A stretch of DNA of 64,000 nucleotides from Pseudomonadota bacterium (GTDB lineage: Bacteria; Desulfobacterota; Desulfobulbia; Desulfobulbales; SURF-16): contig JAHIVT010000086.1 in the NCBI GenBank assembly GCA_018816555.1, forward strand, positions 1-64,000. The letters run 5' to 3'. Both the position numbers and the translations under genes were made by a program. Positions 50,780 to 61,713 of this stretch are shown here, one piece after another (positions within the stretch are counted from its first letter, which is position 1; each line of letters starts with the position of its first letter). The notes beneath the pieces are model-generated. The model made no database searches. It worked only from the letters and a program-made list of their open reading frames with translations, and was not told the origin of the DNA.

Positions 50780-52795
50780 TTAAAAAAGAACCGATTTGTT
50801 GCCGCCCCCCTCTTTGGCCCTGGTCAAGGCGTCATCAGCCATTTTTACAAACTGCTCCCTGGTAATTTCTTTGGCGAAATCAAGGGCGGAAACCCCCAGG
50901 GAGATAGTGCGGCAGATAGCCCCGCCTTCATGGTCAATCGCTAGCTTCTCTGTCTTTTGTCGTATCTGTTCAGCCAGGGCCATGGCATTTTCAGCCGTGG
51001 TACCCGGCAGGATGACAACAATTTCCTCTTCTCCATACCGGGCGACCGTGTCCACATTGCGGATCAGCGAGACCACAAGAGCTGCCAGGGCCTGCAGAAA
51101 GGCATCCCCGGCCGCAGGGCCATGGATGTCATTGATGGATTTGAAGCGGTCAACATCTATGAGAATGAGCGAGAGAGGCCTCAGGTGGCGCATTGCCCGG
51201 TCAAATTCCTCGGTGAGTTTTGTGTTGAAATAAGGCCGGTTGAAAATGTTAGTGAGGGCATCAATGGTGACCAGACGGCGCAGTTGATGCTCCATTTTTC
51301 TCTGCTCGGAAATATCACGGGTCATGGCGGTGAAAATCCATTGCCCGTTTTCTTTGGCGACACTTACCGACAGCTGCACAGGGATCGTTCTGCCGTCGCG
51401 GTGCAGGGCGGTTACCTCCTGCTGTCTGCCGACCATGCCGGATTTGCCTCCTGCAAGAAACTGTTTGATATACCGATCATGCTCTGCAGCCAGCGGCGGA
51501 GGCATGAGCATGTTGATGCTGCGGCCGACTGCCTCCTCCGGGGTGTAGCCGAATATGCGGGCGGCTGCCGGATTAAAGGTGGTGATGATTCCCTGCTCGT
51601 TAATACTGATGATCCCTTCCGGGACATTATCCAGCAAGGTCAGAAGTCTGGTTTCTTTTTCCTGCAGTTTATCCCGGGAAGCATTGCGTTGGGCGGTTAT
51701 GTCGGCCAGCAGCCAGGCGGTGACGGCTAAGAGCAGGAAAAGAACGGCGTCAAAATAGACCAGGTTTTTACCCAGAGGAAAAGAGCCGCCATGCAAGCTT
51801 GTCGCCGGGACAAAGGAAATAAGCTTCCAGTAATACTCCTCGCTCTGCCCGGAATAACAGCCGCATGGCCCGTCAGGATTCAGGTAGGCCCTGCGCGGCT
51901 CAAGAACAGATAACTGCGGATAGAAGGTGATAAAGGTATAAAGCCCTTCCCCTTTGAGGATATGCCCTTTTTCTGTGAAGGAAATGGATTCCCAGGCAGA
52001 GGGAAAACGAGCCTGGAAGGTCTGGTCTTTCCTGTCCGGGTAGAGAAAACCCCATTCTGCCTGGGGCGTTGGACCAAGCAGATAGAAACCCTGCCCGTTG
52101 ACGAGATAGATTGCCCGCTGTTTTTCCTGGGCGAGTTTCCGCAGCGGTTGCAGCAGATGGTCGGCGAGATAGGTCAGGATGATGACGCCCCTCTTCTGGC
52201 CGGCGCGGTCAAATACCGCAATCCCGCAGGTAATCACCGGGGTAGGGGGATTGTCGATCTTGCCCATGTCGCTGTTCAGCGTAATGGGGGACATATAGAA
52301 TTCCCCGGCTTTCAGCTTCATGATATTCTCGAAATAGTCGCGGTTTCCCACATACTGCAGTTCTTCTTGCGGGACAAATTTGGGCTGTCCGTAATTGTAG
52401 TTGACCCGGATGACTTCCTGACCCTGCCGGTCGATAAAGCGAATCCTGTCGTAGAGCTGGCGGAGGGTGGAAAAGGCAAGAAATTCGGCGGTCAGCGCAG
52501 TTAAAGAATCTTCCGTGCCATGGTTAACAAAGGCAAGCATCTCCTGCTGGGAGGCGAGCAGTTTCAGGTCCGACACCACGGATTTAAGGGGGGGGATTAA
52601 TGACTCCCGCTGATTTTCCAGCAGGAACATTTCATTGTTTTTCAGCAGTTCCTCTCTGGCGGTTGATTCTTTCTGGTAGAAGACGACGGATAGGGCGAAG
52701 AGGACAAGGATACCCGGTAGAAAAACAACAACAAAGTTTTTGAGGCGGGCCTTGGCATTTTTCCCGGTGATAGGTGAAGAATTTTTGTCATTCAT
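50780..52795 (-). CDS. Membrane Cache-PAS-GGDEF protein with degenerate active site
   Basis: 671 residues. TM helices near 20-42 and 350-370 enclose a large double-Cache sensor. PAS (about 385-500) and a GGDEF-family domain (about 505-671) follow. The signature reads RYGEEEIVVILPG instead of GGEEF/GGDEF: the second Gly is Glu and the final Phe is Ile. The nearby GHxxGD is GPAAGD. The inhibitory-site RxxD (RNVD), five residues before the signature, is intact. Known GGDEF enzymes need the glycines for GTP binding, so it may instead bind c-di-GMP as a receptor, or be inactive. Confidence 0.88.
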   Translation of the reverse strand: MNDKNSSPITGKNAKARLKNFVVVFLPGILVLFALSVVFYQKESTAREELLKNNEMFLLENQRESLIPPLKSVVSDLKLLASQQEMLAFVNHGTEDSLTALTAEFLAFSTLRQLYDRIRFIDRQGQEVIRVNYNYGQPKFVPQEELQYVGNRDYFENIMKLKAGEFYMSPITLNSDMGKIDNPPTPVITCGIAVFDRAGQKRGVIILTYLADHLLQPLRKLAQEKQRAIYLVNGQGFYLLGPTPQAEWGFLYPDRKDQTFQARFPSAWESISFTEKGHILKGEGLYTFITFYPQLSVLEPRRAYLNPDGPCGCYSGQSEEYYWKLISFVPATSLHGGSFPLGKNLVYFDAVLFLLLAVTAWLLADITAQRNASRDKLQEKETRLLTLLDNVPEGIISINEQGIITTFNPAAARIFGYTPEEAVGRSINMLMPPPLAAEHDRYIKQFLAGGKSGMVGRQQEVTALHRDGRTIPVQLSVSVAKENGQWIFTAMTRDISEQRKMEHQLRRLVTIDALTNIFNRPYFNTKLTEEFDRAMRHLRPLSLILIDVDRFKSINDIHGPAAGDAFLQALAALVVSLIRNVDTVARYGEEEIVVILPGTTAENAMALAEQIRQKTEKLAIDHEGGAICRTISLGVSALDFAKEITREQFVKMADDALTRAKEGGGNKSVLF

Positions 52796-52796
52796 A

Positions 52797-52903
52797 ATTG
52801 ATGGCTTCGCAAAAAAGTCCCGTTACCCAATTCCCGTGACGATAAATCAGGAAGTTATTATGCACTGTACGGCTTGTCGAGAGGGTTTTCGCGAGACAGT
52901 CAT
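52797..52903. repeat. GATAAATCAGGAAGTT-type dispersed repeat, copy 2
   Basis: The core 52835-52903 matches 36453-36520. The left end ATGGCTTCGCAAAAA and right end TTTTCGCGAGACAGTCAT are inverted with a 3-base gap, giving the shape of a small inverted-repeat element between two divergent signalling genes. Confidence 0.65.
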
Positions 52904-53040
52904 AATTGAAAATTCCATGCCGGAGATGAAGGTGAGTAACCTCTGTAATTCTATTGATAAAACCGGCACATAGCAAGGGAAATTCCTGTGCGTTTCTTTT
53001 ATCGCTTTACCAATGATAGTAATTGCTATAAATTAAATTC

Positions 53041-56000
53041 ATGAATTCCCCCGATATTTCACTTCCTCAGGATAACTCCCCACGTTTGCTCAGAAATGTC
53101 GTCTTTTTCGGCGTAAGTATCGGCCTGTTTATTCTTGCCTTCAACTGGTGGTCCTTCATGAAAATTAATGCTGAAAGGGATCTCTATCGTTCTCTGCAGC
53201 AGGAAATGTTTTCGCTGGAAAAGGAAGTCAACCGGGTTGTTCTGCTGGAACGGGACGTCATCAATCAGCTGCTTGAAAAAGGAGAGCTGCAGGCGGGCGT
53301 TATTAAACAGTCGAATTTCCTGAACGTCTTGGGAAAATATCAGCATCTGGCTGATACGACCCGCACCGGAGGATTTTTCGCAGACTTTACGAAAGCGCTG
53401 CAGCGTCTGGAGGAAAATCGGATACAGGGCGCTGACTGGCGCGGACGTTACAATCAGCTGCTTGCTGAGAATGGGAAAGTCGGGCAGAAGCCGCACGATC
53501 TTCTGGTAAAGATTAGGCAGGAACTTGCCGCGTTTGAGGAGCTGCAGCGAAAAAAAGCTAAGGGGGGGGCACTGCGCCGGAAGATGGCGGAAAATGAGCT
53601 CTCTGTCGCCCTTGCCGGGATGCGTCATGATGTGGAGACGCTCGCCGTGCTCTGTGACTTGATAGCGGTGGAGAGAGACCGGCAGCATCTGGAACATATC
53701 GAAATCACTCATGTCCAGCAGTTGCTGGCGCAGATTGCAGGCAGCATGCATTTTTTTAACCGGCATATGCCGAATGAATTGACGGCTGTTGCCGGGCAAC
53801 TCGACCAATTTGCCATAAGTTTCTGGGGGGAAAATTATCAGAAAGGGCCCATAGGTGACATCATTACCCCCGGCACCGGCGGCTTTTATCATTTCCATAG
53901 ACAGCGTATTGAGCTTGAACAGGAGCATGACAGGCTGAAGAATCATATATTCCAGGATTTTATCATGGTCCGCACCGCCCAGCAGAATTTAATGGACATG
54001 GCCGGTAACTATCTGGAGATGGAAAGCCGCACCATACAGAAGGTCCTGAACCGCACCTGGTTGATCATTGTCCTGACCAGTTTCTCCATGGCGTTTCTCT
54101 TTCTTCTCTTTTCGAGACGAATCATCAGAATCTGTGAAAAAAGAATTGTAGAACGCAGCGCCATGATCAGCGAACTCAGAAATTCCCACTGCCTCCTGGA
54201 TCAGGTTTTTCAGACAGCCGGCAACGGCATGCGCATGATTGGAGCGGATTTCACTGTATTAAGGGTTAATGACGTCTTTGCTGAGCTGGTGGGGGCGCCT
54301 AAAGAGACCCTGGAGGGAGGCAAATGTTTTGAGGTATTTCCCGGTCCCTTCTGCCACACCGAACAGTGCCCTGTTTTTCTTCTGCAGGATGGCAAAGAGA
54401 GGGTCGAGTTTGAGGTTGAAAAGCTGCGCGCTGACGGAAAATTGATCACCTGCCGGCTCAGGGCGGCCCCGCTGCACAATGAACAGGGAGAATTCTTGGG
54501 CATCATTGAAGATTTCCATGACATCAGCGATATGGTGCTGGCGGAGAAGATTCTGCGTCAGGCCAAGGAGTCGGCGGAGGCGGCTAATGAGATCAAAGGT
54601 GAATTTCTGGCCAATATGAGCCATGAAATACGCACACCTTTAAACGGCATCATGGGCATGACCGATCTGGTGCTGGGAACGCAGCTTTCTGCTGATCAGC
54701 GCCGCTTTCTGGAAATGGTGAAAACCTCGGCCAACAGATTGCTCGACGTGGTCAATGAGGTGCTTGATTTTTCCAAGATCGAGTCCGGTTCCCTGGAAAT
54801 TGACCATATCCCCTTCAGTCTGTTTGATGTGGTGGGTAACTCATTGAATATTCTGGCCTTCAAGGCCCATGATAAAGGCCTGCAGCTCACCTATGAAATC
54901 GAGCATGATCTGATTGACGGTTTTATCGGCGATCCGGGTCGTCTGCGGCAGATTCTTGTCAACCTGGTGGGAAACAGTATTAAATTCACCAGTGCCGGCA
55001 AGGTGTTGGTGACGGTAACAAAGGCAAAACCGGATGAATACCCGGAAAGGATCAAGCTGAAGAAAGGGGAGAGGGATATGGGCCTGCATTTTACGGTGGC
55101 GGATACCGGCATCGGCATCGCTCCTGAGATGCAGGAAAGAATTTTCCAGGCCTTCAGCCAGGTTGACGGTTCCTCTTCACGCCAACATGGCGGCGCCGGG
55201 CTCGGGCTCACCATCTGCGCTGAACTGATTAGCATGATGGGCGGCGAACTATGGCTGGAAAGTCAGCCGGGGGCGGGAACCACCTTTCATTTCACACTGC
55301 TGCTGCAGACCCAGGTCAAACAAACCAGGAAGTTTGAACCGCTGCCGGTGGGGGAACTGCAGCGCATGTCCTTCCTGGTGGTTGCCGGCGAGGCCTCTGG
55401 ACGTTTTGTGTTAAAGGAGATGATCAATGAATGGACAAAGGATGTGCTGATTGCGGGTTCTGCAGAAGATGCCTTGAAGATGACGGTTGAGAAACGATTC
55501 AACGTGATTGTTCTCGATTCCCTGCCTGAGCATGATCAGCTGTTTGCTGTCGCCCACAAATTGCACCACATTGACAGAAATGCCAGGATCATCATGCTGA
55601 CTGCCGCCGGCCAGCGTGGTGACGGGCAGCGTTGCCGGGAAGTGGGTATTGTCTCCTATCTGCTCAAGCCGGTAAGTAAGACCGAACTTCTCGAGGCTCT
55701 GCGTATGGTGTTGAGCAGGCCGGGAGATGCCGGACTGGAGATGCCCCTGGTGACCCGGCATTCCATCAGGGAAAGCCTGCATACGCTTAATGTGCTGCTG
55801 GCCGAAGATGAGGAGATCAACAGGGTGCTTGCCGTTGAACTGATCCGTGCCCAGGGATGGCGGGTGACCACGGCGGAAAACGGCAGGCAGGTTCTTGATG
55901 CCTTGCAGGATGACTCTTTTCATGTCATTTTAATGGACATGCAGATGCCGGAAATGGATGGATTCGAGGCGGTTTCCCTGATCCGGAAACGGGAGAAGCA

Positions 56001-56547
56001 GAGCGGTGAGCATATCCCGGTTATCGCCCTGACCGCCCATGCCATGACCATTGACCGGCAGAAATGTCTGGATGCCGGGATGGATGGTTATGTGTCCAAG
56101 CCCATTGACATGAAGATCCTGAGGCAGGAAATGGAAAAGGTTCTCGGTATGGATTTGGCTATGAAAACAGTGACCCTCACCCCGAAGAAAAAAGGGGCGG
56201 AATTTATTGATTACGATGCCTTCCTCTATGACAGCTGTAACGGTAAAGTGGAGCTTGCCAGGAAACTGCTCAGGCATCTGCTGCAGGTGAGCGGCCCCCA
56301 GTGGCTGGAGGAAGTGGAGGCCGCCATCGCTGCCGATGATGAGGCGAGACTGAGAAAGGTATGTCATTCCCTGAAGGGGACCGCTGCCACGGTATCCGCC
56401 CATGCCTTTGCCGAAGCCGGGGCGGAGCTGGGTAAACTTGCCCGGGAAGGCAGAATGAGCGAAACGCCGAAAGGATTTGAACAACTCAAAAAAGAATTTA
56501 ATCGGATCGTGGAATGGGCCAGGGCAAGCGATCTTGATTTGCTTTAA
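53041..56547 (+). CDS. Hybrid sensor kinase with PAS, two receivers and HPt (third)
   Basis: 1168 residues. TM helices near 18-38 and 340-360 flank a long helical sensor (about 40-335, four-helix-bundle type). PAS (about 385-505; contains [18 protein letters not shown]) follows, then DHp [11 protein letters not shown] (His528) and an ATP domain ([35 protein letters not shown]). The first receiver is degenerate: it reads [14 protein letters not shown], with [10 protein letters not shown] at the acceptor site and no acidic pair. The second is intact ([22 protein letters not shown]). The HPt has [13 protein letters not shown]. No partner regulator is adjacent. Confidence 0.93.
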   Translation: MNSPDISLPQDNSPRLLRNVVFFGVSIGLFILAFNWWSFMKINAERDLYRSLQQEMFSLEKEVNRVVLLERDVINQLLEKGELQAGVIKQSNFLNVLGKYQHLADTTRTGGFFADFTKALQRLEENRIQGADWRGRYNQLLAENGKVGQKPHDLLVKIRQELAAFEELQRKKAKGGALRRKMAENELSVALAGMRHDVETLAVLCDLIAVERDRQHLEHIEITHVQQLLAQIAGSMHFFNRHMPNELTAVAGQLDQFAISFWGENYQKGPIGDIITPGTGGFYHFHRQRIELEQEHDRLKNHIFQDFIMVRTAQQNLMDMAGNYLEMESRTIQKVLNRTWLIIVLTSFSMAFLFLLFSRRIIRICEKRIVERSAMISELRNSHCLLDQVFQTAGNGMRMIGADFTVLRVNDVFAELVGAPKETLEGGKCFEVFPGPFCHTEQCPVFLLQDGKERVEFEVEKLRADGKLITCRLRAAPLHNEQGEFLGIIEDFHDISDMVLAEKILRQAKESAEAANEIKGEFLANMSHEIRTPLNGIMGMTDLVLGTQLSADQRRFLEMVKTSANRLLDVVNEVLDFSKIESGSLEIDHIPFSLFDVVGNSLNILAFKAHDKGLQLTYEIEHDLIDGFIGDPGRLRQILVNLVGNSIKFTSAGKVLVTVTKAKPDEYPERIKLKKGERDMGLHFTVADTGIGIAPEMQERIFQAFSQVDGSSSRQHGGAGLGLTICAELISMMGGELWLESQPGAGTTFHFTLLLQTQVKQTRKFEPLPVGELQRMSFLVVAGEASGRFVLKEMINEWTKDVLIAGSAEDALKMTVEKRFNVIVLDSLPEHDQLFAVAHKLHHIDRNARIIMLTAAGQRGDGQRCREVGIVSYLLKPVSKTELLEALRMVLSRPGDAGLEMPLVTRHSIRESLHTLNVLLAEDEEINRVLAVELIRAQGWRVTTAENGRQVLDALQDDSFHVILMDMQMPEMDGFEAVSLIRKREKQSGEHIPVIALTAHAMTIDRQKCLDAGMDGYVSKPIDMKILRQEMEKVLGMDLAMKTVTLTPKKKGAEFIDYDAFLYDSCNGKVELARKLLRHLLQVSGPQWLEEVEAAIAADDEARLRKVCHSLKGTAATVSAHAFAEAGAELGKLAREGRMSETPKGFEQLKKEFNRIVEWARASDLDLL

Positions 56548-56565
56548 CGGCAGGCGAGGGGGATA

Positions 56566-56893
56566 AGGGATAAGGCATTAGGCACAAGGCATAAGGGGAT
56601 TAGGCACAAGGCATAAGGCACAAGGCAAAAGGGAAGGGGGATAAGGCGAGAGGCAAGAGGCAGAAGGTAGAAGGCGAGAGGCAGAAGGTAAGAGGTATAA
56701 GGGGGCGATAAATAAGTGAGGATTTGGGATTGGGGATTGCGGAATGCGGATTACCGGTTTAATCTTAGGCAACAAGTTGGAATTGCCAGAAGAAAATATT
56801 TTACACCAACCCCATGATCATGCATTATTTTTGTGCCTTGTGCCTTGTGCCTTGTGCCTTATGCCTAATCCCCTTATGCCTAATGCCTTATGC
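56566..56893. repeat. Heptamer arrays forming a large inverted repeat
   Basis: From 56566 to about 56695 the plus strand is built of 7-base units such as ATAAGGC, ATTAGGC, ACAAGGC and AGAAGGT. From 56832 to 56893 the complementary units GTGCCTT/ATGCCTA/ATGCCTT recur. GGATTAGGCACAAGGC-like stretches pair across about 200 bases. The array reaches into the leader of the nuclease gene at 56920. A small array of the same unit lies at 28226-28256. Confidence 0.8.
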
Positions 56894-56919
56894 CTCTTTC
56901 CTTCTCACTCTTAAAAAAA

Positions 56920-58179
56920 ATGTTCAAATTCCTGCATACCGCTGATATTCACCTAGACAGCCCCTTAAAGGGCCTGGAGTCCTATGAGGACGCCCCGGTG
57001 GAGGAGATCCGCGAGGCCTCACGGCGGGCCTTTGACAATCTCATTGATTTCGCCATGGACGAGGAGGTCGATTTCATCCTCATCGCCGGCGATCTGTATG
57101 ACGGCCCCTGGAAGGACTACAATACCGGCCTCTTTTTTGTCAACCGCATGGGACGGTTGAAGAATGCCGGCATCAGGGTGTTTATCGTTGCCGGCAATCA
57201 TGATGCCGCAAGCCATACCACCAAGGCATTGTCCCTGCCGGATAATGTCACCCTCTTTTCGTCAAAAAAGGCTGAAACGAAACTGCTGGACGAGCTCCAG
57301 GTGGCCATCCATGGACAAAGCTATCCTGCCGGCGCTGTCAGTGAAAACCTCGCCACCCTCTATCCACCCAGACACCCCGGTTATTTCAACATCGGTCTCC
57401 TGCATACCGCACTCACCGGCCGGGCTGGTCATGAGCCCTATGCGCCCTGTTCGCTGGATGATTTGCGCTCCAGAGGATACGATTACTGGGCTCTTGGTCA
57501 TGTGCACCAGCAGGAAGTCGTGGCTCGCGACCCGTGGATCATCTTTCCCGGTAATCTCCAGGGCCGCCATATCCGGGAAACAGGGGCCAAAGGGGCGACC
57601 CTGGTAACCGTTGCAGAAGGCCGGGTCACGGCAATGGAACCGCGGGAATTTGATGTGCTGCGCTGGGTACAGTGCCGGGTTGATCTGTCGACCTGCGAGA
57701 CGATGGACGCGGTTTTCGAACAGGTACGGCAGGGGATCGAAACCCATCGGCTGACAAGGGACGGCAGGCCGCTGGCCATGCGGCTGATCCTCGTCGGTGC
57801 CTGTCCTGTGCATGCCGACCTTATTGGCCGGTGGACCCGGCTGATCGAGGAGTTTCGCGGCGTGGCCGCGGCCAGCGGTGAGGTGTGGCTGGAAAAGGTG
57901 CTGCTGCAGACCCGGCGCAGGTCGGATCTGGCCGAGCTTGTCGGCCGGGATACCGCGCTGGCCGGTATGCTTCACTCCCTGGATGAGCTGCAGCTGGGTA
58001 CGGAGGAACTCGTTGCCCTGGTGCCGGATCTGCCGGCCTTTAAAAGCAGGCTGCCCCATGAACTCTTTGAAGGTGAGGAACCTTTCCTGGCCGACTCCCC
58101 GGAGCAGATAAACGCCCTGCGGGATGAGGTAAGGGAGCTGCTGGTGGCAAGACTCCTCCAGCATGGAGGCCAGGGATGA
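56920..58179 (+). CDS. SbcD/Mre11-like exonuclease, YhaO type
   Basis: 419 residues, from ATG 56920 where the fold begins (MFKFLHTADIHLDSPLKGL). No RBS is visible there; the ATG at 56890 would add residues encoded by repeat sequence. The metallophosphoesterase motifs are complete: ADIHLDSP, AGDLYDG, VAGNHD, IGLLHT and ALGHVHQ. A C-terminal adaptor region follows. The protein is the nuclease half of an Mre11-Rad50-like complex that trims DNA ends and opens hairpins. It is coupled (ATGA) to the ATPase gene. Confidence 0.9.
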   Translation: MFKFLHTADIHLDSPLKGLESYEDAPVEEIREASRRAFDNLIDFAMDEEVDFILIAGDLYDGPWKDYNTGLFFVNRMGRLKNAGIRVFIVAGNHDAASHTTKALSLPDNVTLFSSKKAETKLLDELQVAIHGQSYPAGAVSENLATLYPPRHPGYFNIGLLHTALTGRAGHEPYAPCSLDDLRSRGYDYWALGHVHQQEVVARDPWIIFPGNLQGRHIRETGAKGATLVTVAEGRVTAMEPREFDVLRWVQCRVDLSTCETMDAVFEQVRQGIETHRLTRDGRPLAMRLILVGACPVHADLIGRWTRLIEEFRGVAAASGEVWLEKVLLQTRRRSDLAELVGRDTALAGMLHSLDELQLGTEELVALVPDLPAFKSRLPHELFEGEEPFLADSPEQINALRDEVRELLVARLLQHGGQG

Positions 58180-61100
58180 GGATCAGGCGTCTTGATCTGA
58201 AGGCCTTCGGTCCTTTCACGGGCAGTACCCTGGATTTTCACGGCGAAAGTCCCGGCCTGCATATCATCTATGGCCCCAATGAAGCGGGCAAAAGCAGTTC
58301 CCTGCGTGGGCTCAAGGCCTTGCTCTACGGTTTCCCTGAGCGGACTGCGGATAGTTTCCAGCATGCCAATGAGAATCTGCTGGTGGCGGGCTGTCTGCAG
58401 GCCGATGACGGCCGGGAGATCAGTTTTCAGCGCCGTAAGAGAAGAAAGGCGGATATTCTTGACCCCTCTGGCAATCCCCTGGAAGATGGCGCCCTGTCCG
58501 CCTTTCTGCCCGGTATTGACCAGGGGCTTTTTGAGTCTCTCTACGGCATCGATCATGCCGTGCTGGTGCAGGGAGGGGAGGATATCCTGGCCCAGAAGGG
58601 AGAGGTGGGGCAGGCCCTTTTTGCCGCTGGTTCCGGCATTTCTTCCCTGCGTGCCATCCTCGGTTCCCTGGACGCGGAGGCGGATGAGCTGTTTAAGGCA
58701 CGAGGTTCAAAGCAGCAGATTAATACGGCCATTGCCGAATACAAGGAGCTGCAGAGGACGGTCAAGCAGGCCAGTCTTTCCCGCCGGGAGTGGCAGGAGC
58801 ATCGAAAACAGCTCGACGATGCGGTAAGTCAACGGCAAAGGCTACAGGATGAGCGCGAGGCAAAACAAAAGCAGGTGTATCATCTTGAGCGGTTAAAGCG
58901 GGCCATTCCCTTTCTCGCCACTCGGGCAAAACACATACAGCTGCTGCACGAGATGGGCGAGGTACAGGTATTGCCCCTGGATCTTGCCGACAAGAAGAGA
59001 GAAGTTGAACAGCAGCAGCGTGAAACCGGATTGCAGCTGCAGAAGGCCCGCGGCAGGCTGGATCTGCTCGGAAAGAAGAAGGAAGGGGTAGGATTTAATC
59101 AGATGCTGGTGGAGCATGCCGGGGCGATTGTTGATCTGCACCAGAGGCTTGGTCAATACCGTACTGAGGGACGAGACCGGGAAAAAAATGAAGGAATGCG
59201 GATTGGCAGCCGGACAGAGGCGGCGGAGCTGCTGAAGCGCATTCGGCCGGATCTGGCGCTGGCGGATGTTGAGTTGCTGCGGTCGGTGCTGCTCAGGAAA
59301 AATACAATCCAGGAGCTGATCAACAGCCACCATGCCCTGGATCTGCAGGTTGCCCAGGCAAAAAAACATGCCGGGGAGGCGGAACGGCAACTCAAAAGCA
59401 TTGCCGAGGTTTTAGGGAGGTTGCCGGAGGCAAAGGATGTCGGCTCTCTGGCCCGGGCGGTAAAACACGCAGGGAAGACCGGGGCAATCGATGCTGATAT
59501 CAAGGCAAAAATCCGTGAAATAGAGAGTGATAAAAAGGAGTGTGCGGCTGATCTCAACCGGCTGGGTCGCTGGTCAGGGGAGCTGCACCGGGTCGTTGAT
59601 CTGCCCGTGCCGCTGCCGGAGACGATTAAAGAATTTGCCGCCCGTTATCAGGAGCTGGAGGATGCCAGGCGTCAGCTGGCAAAAGAGAGCAGGGAGACAG
59701 ACAGGGAGCTGCAACAGGCGGTTGCCGAGAAAAAAAAGATTGAATATGGCGGGGAAGTGCCCACCGAGGAGGAGCTTGCGCTGGTACGCGGCAAGCGTGA
59801 CAATGGCTGGGGGCTTCTGCGTCGAAAGTGGCTGGCAGGAGAAGATGTAGACCGGGAAAGCCGGGAATATGACCCTCGGCCTTTGCCTGAGGCCTATGAA
59901 CAGTATGTGTCTGCCGCTGATACCCTTGCCGATCGTCTGCGCCGGGAGGCGGACAGGGCGGCCGGTTTTGCCGCCAGCAGGGCCCGCCTGGAAAGTCTGG
60001 AGGCGAAAAAGCAGGATCTTGTCCGCAGGCAGGAGGAGTTGGCAGAAGAGGTGCAGGTCTTTGCCGTCGGTTGGCAGGAGATTTGGCAGGAAAGCGGTAT
60101 TGAACCACTGTCACCTGCGGAAATGGCCTCCTGGCTCAATGAGTTTTCCGGCATCCGTTCCAGAGTGAAGGAGATCGGTAGAAAAGAGCAGGAACTGGAC
60201 GGAAAAAAAGAGCAGCGGCAGATCTTACAGCAGAGCCTGATCATGGAACTCGAGCTGCTGGGTGAGGCAAAAAAAATCACCAGTGAAGAACTGGAGCCGG
60301 TTATTGTCTTCAGTGAAACGGTGGTGACGGAACATGAAGCAAATCAGGCCGGACGGGAGAGGCTTGCCGAGAAAAAAAAGGAACTGCAGGAGAGCCTGGC
60401 CGCTGCCGCACTTAATCTGCAAACTACGAAAAATGACTTGGTAGAGTGGCAGGGGAAATGGCAGGACGCCGTGCAGGGTTTGGCAGCAGCGGGTAATACC
60501 CTGGCGCCGGCTGATGTCAATACCATGCTGGATGAGCTGCAGAACTGCTTTGCCAAGCTCAAGGACGCGGAGGTTTCCCGTAAGCGTATTGCCGGCATGA
60601 GCAAAAACATGGAAAAATATGAACAGGACGTCAAATCCCTCCTGCAGCGTGTCGCCCCGGAGTTGGCCGGTTTACCGCTTGAATTGGCGGTGACCAGGCT
60701 GCAGGCCATGCTGGGCAAGGCAAATGAGGACAGAGCCCTGTTGGCCAAATACGCGGAGGACATGGAAAATCTTGCAGAAGAGATCCTCCATGGCGAAGAA
60801 ACCCTGCAAAGCCTGAATGGGCAGATGGGGGAGTTTCTGCGACTTGCCGGCTGTCAGGACCTCAAGGCACTGGACAAGGCAATTGACCGGTCTGCTGAGT
60901 GGCGCAAAATCAAGGACATGCTCGTTGATGTCGAGACAACGCTTGCTGAAATTGCGGAGGGCCTTTCCCTCGAGGAAATCAGCCGGGATACCCGGGGTAT
61001 CCAGTCAACAGACCTGCAGGGACAGATCGATACCATCAAAAGAGAGATCAGCGAAGAGCTGAGCCCGAAGATTGATGAATTTTTCGAAGTAATCGGTCGT

Positions 61101-61682
61101 GAAAAAAACGAACTGGGAAAAATGGACGGCAGCTCCCGTGCCGCCGAGGCAGCGGAGCAAGCCGAGCAGGTGCTGGCCAGGATTCGGCGGCTTGCCGACC
61201 GCTATGTGCGGGTGAAACTTGCGGCAAGGGTGCTTCAGCAGGAAATCGAACGATATCGGGAAGAGCATCAGGATCCGATCCTCAAGCTTGCAGCCGGCTA
61301 TTTCAGGGAATTGACCCTGGGTTCCTTTACCGACCTGCGCACCGATCTGGCTGATAACGGGCAGCCGGTGCTGGCCGGCCTGCGTCCTGATGAGGCGCGG
61401 GGGGTGTATGTGCAGGGGATGAGTTCCGGCACTCGTGATCAGCTCTATCTTGCCCTGCGGCTGGCCACCCTGGAATGGCGCCTGCAGAGCGGTGAAACCA
61501 TGCCCTTCATCGTTGATGACATCCTCATCAACTTTGATGATGAGAGAGTCAAGGCGACCATCAGGGTGTTGGCCGGCCTGGCGGAGAAAACCCAGGTGAT
61601 TCTCTTTACCCATCACCGGCAGGTGGTGGAGGATGCCCGGGCGCTTGCGCAAACTGCCCAGATTATGATCCATGAGCTGTAA
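58176..61682 (+). CDS. Rad50/SbcC-like ATPase, YhaN type
   Basis: 1168 residues. N-terminal half of the ATPase head: MRIRRLDLKAFGPFTG and Walker A IIYGPNEAGKSSSL. Long coiled-coil segments (about 190-1010, rich in Glu/Lys/Gln/Leu) follow. The C-terminal half has the ABC-type signature MSSGTRDQLYLALRLATLEWRL, Walker B MPFIVDDILINFDDER and the H-loop ILFTHHRQ. YhaN members lack the classical CxxC zinc hook of SbcC, and none is seen here. It powers the YhaO-like nuclease. The pair is distinct from, but parallel to, SbcCD. Confidence 0.92.
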   Translation: MRIRRLDLKAFGPFTGSTLDFHGESPGLHIIYGPNEAGKSSSLRGLKALLYGFPERTADSFQHANENLLVAGCLQADDGREISFQRRKRRKADILDPSGNPLEDGALSAFLPGIDQGLFESLYGIDHAVLVQGGEDILAQKGEVGQALFAAGSGISSLRAILGSLDAEADELFKARGSKQQINTAIAEYKELQRTVKQASLSRREWQEHRKQLDDAVSQRQRLQDEREAKQKQVYHLERLKRAIPFLATRAKHIQLLHEMGEVQVLPLDLADKKREVEQQQRETGLQLQKARGRLDLLGKKKEGVGFNQMLVEHAGAIVDLHQRLGQYRTEGRDREKNEGMRIGSRTEAAELLKRIRPDLALADVELLRSVLLRKNTIQELINSHHALDLQVAQAKKHAGEAERQLKSIAEVLGRLPEAKDVGSLARAVKHAGKTGAIDADIKAKIREIESDKKECAADLNRLGRWSGELHRVVDLPVPLPETIKEFAARYQELEDARRQLAKESRETDRELQQAVAEKKKIEYGGEVPTEEELALVRGKRDNGWGLLRRKWLAGEDVDRESREYDPRPLPEAYEQYVSAADTLADRLRREADRAAGFAASRARLESLEAKKQDLVRRQEELAEEVQVFAVGWQEIWQESGIEPLSPAEMASWLNEFSGIRSRVKEIGRKEQELDGKKEQRQILQQSLIMELELLGEAKKITSEELEPVIVFSETVVTEHEANQAGRERLAEKKKELQESLAAAALNLQTTKNDLVEWQGKWQDAVQGLAAAGNTLAPADVNTMLDELQNCFAKLKDAEVSRKRIAGMSKNMEKYEQDVKSLLQRVAPELAGLPLELAVTRLQAMLGKANEDRALLAKYAEDMENLAEEILHGEETLQSLNGQMGEFLRLAGCQDLKALDKAIDRSAEWRKIKDMLVDVETTLAEIAEGLSLEEISRDTRGIQSTDLQGQIDTIKREISEELSPKIDEFFEVIGREKNELGKMDGSSRAAEAAEQAEQVLARIRRLADRYVRVKLAARVLQQEIERYREEHQDPILKLAAGYFRELTLGSFTDLRTDLADNGQPVLAGLRPDEARGVYVQGMSSGTRDQLYLALRLATLEWRLQSGETMPFIVDDILINFDDERVKATIRVLAGLAEKTQVILFTHHRQVVEDARALAQTAQIMIHEL

Positions 61683-61690
61683 GGAATTGC

Positions 61691-61713
61691 GATGCGGCCC
61701 CGGTCAGCGCATC
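61691..61713. terminator. Hairpin between convergent genes
   Basis: GATGCG and CGCATC enclose 11 bases in the 21-base gap between the YhaN-like gene and the convergent GGDEF gene, partly overlapping the latter's end. It could act in both directions, but there is no T-run. Confidence 0.35.

Noticed and set aside
56566-56893. Heptamer arrays considered as a CRISPR array or replication iterons
   Set aside because: Units are 7 bases without spacers and occur in inverted orientation; there are no cas or replication-initiator genes nearby.
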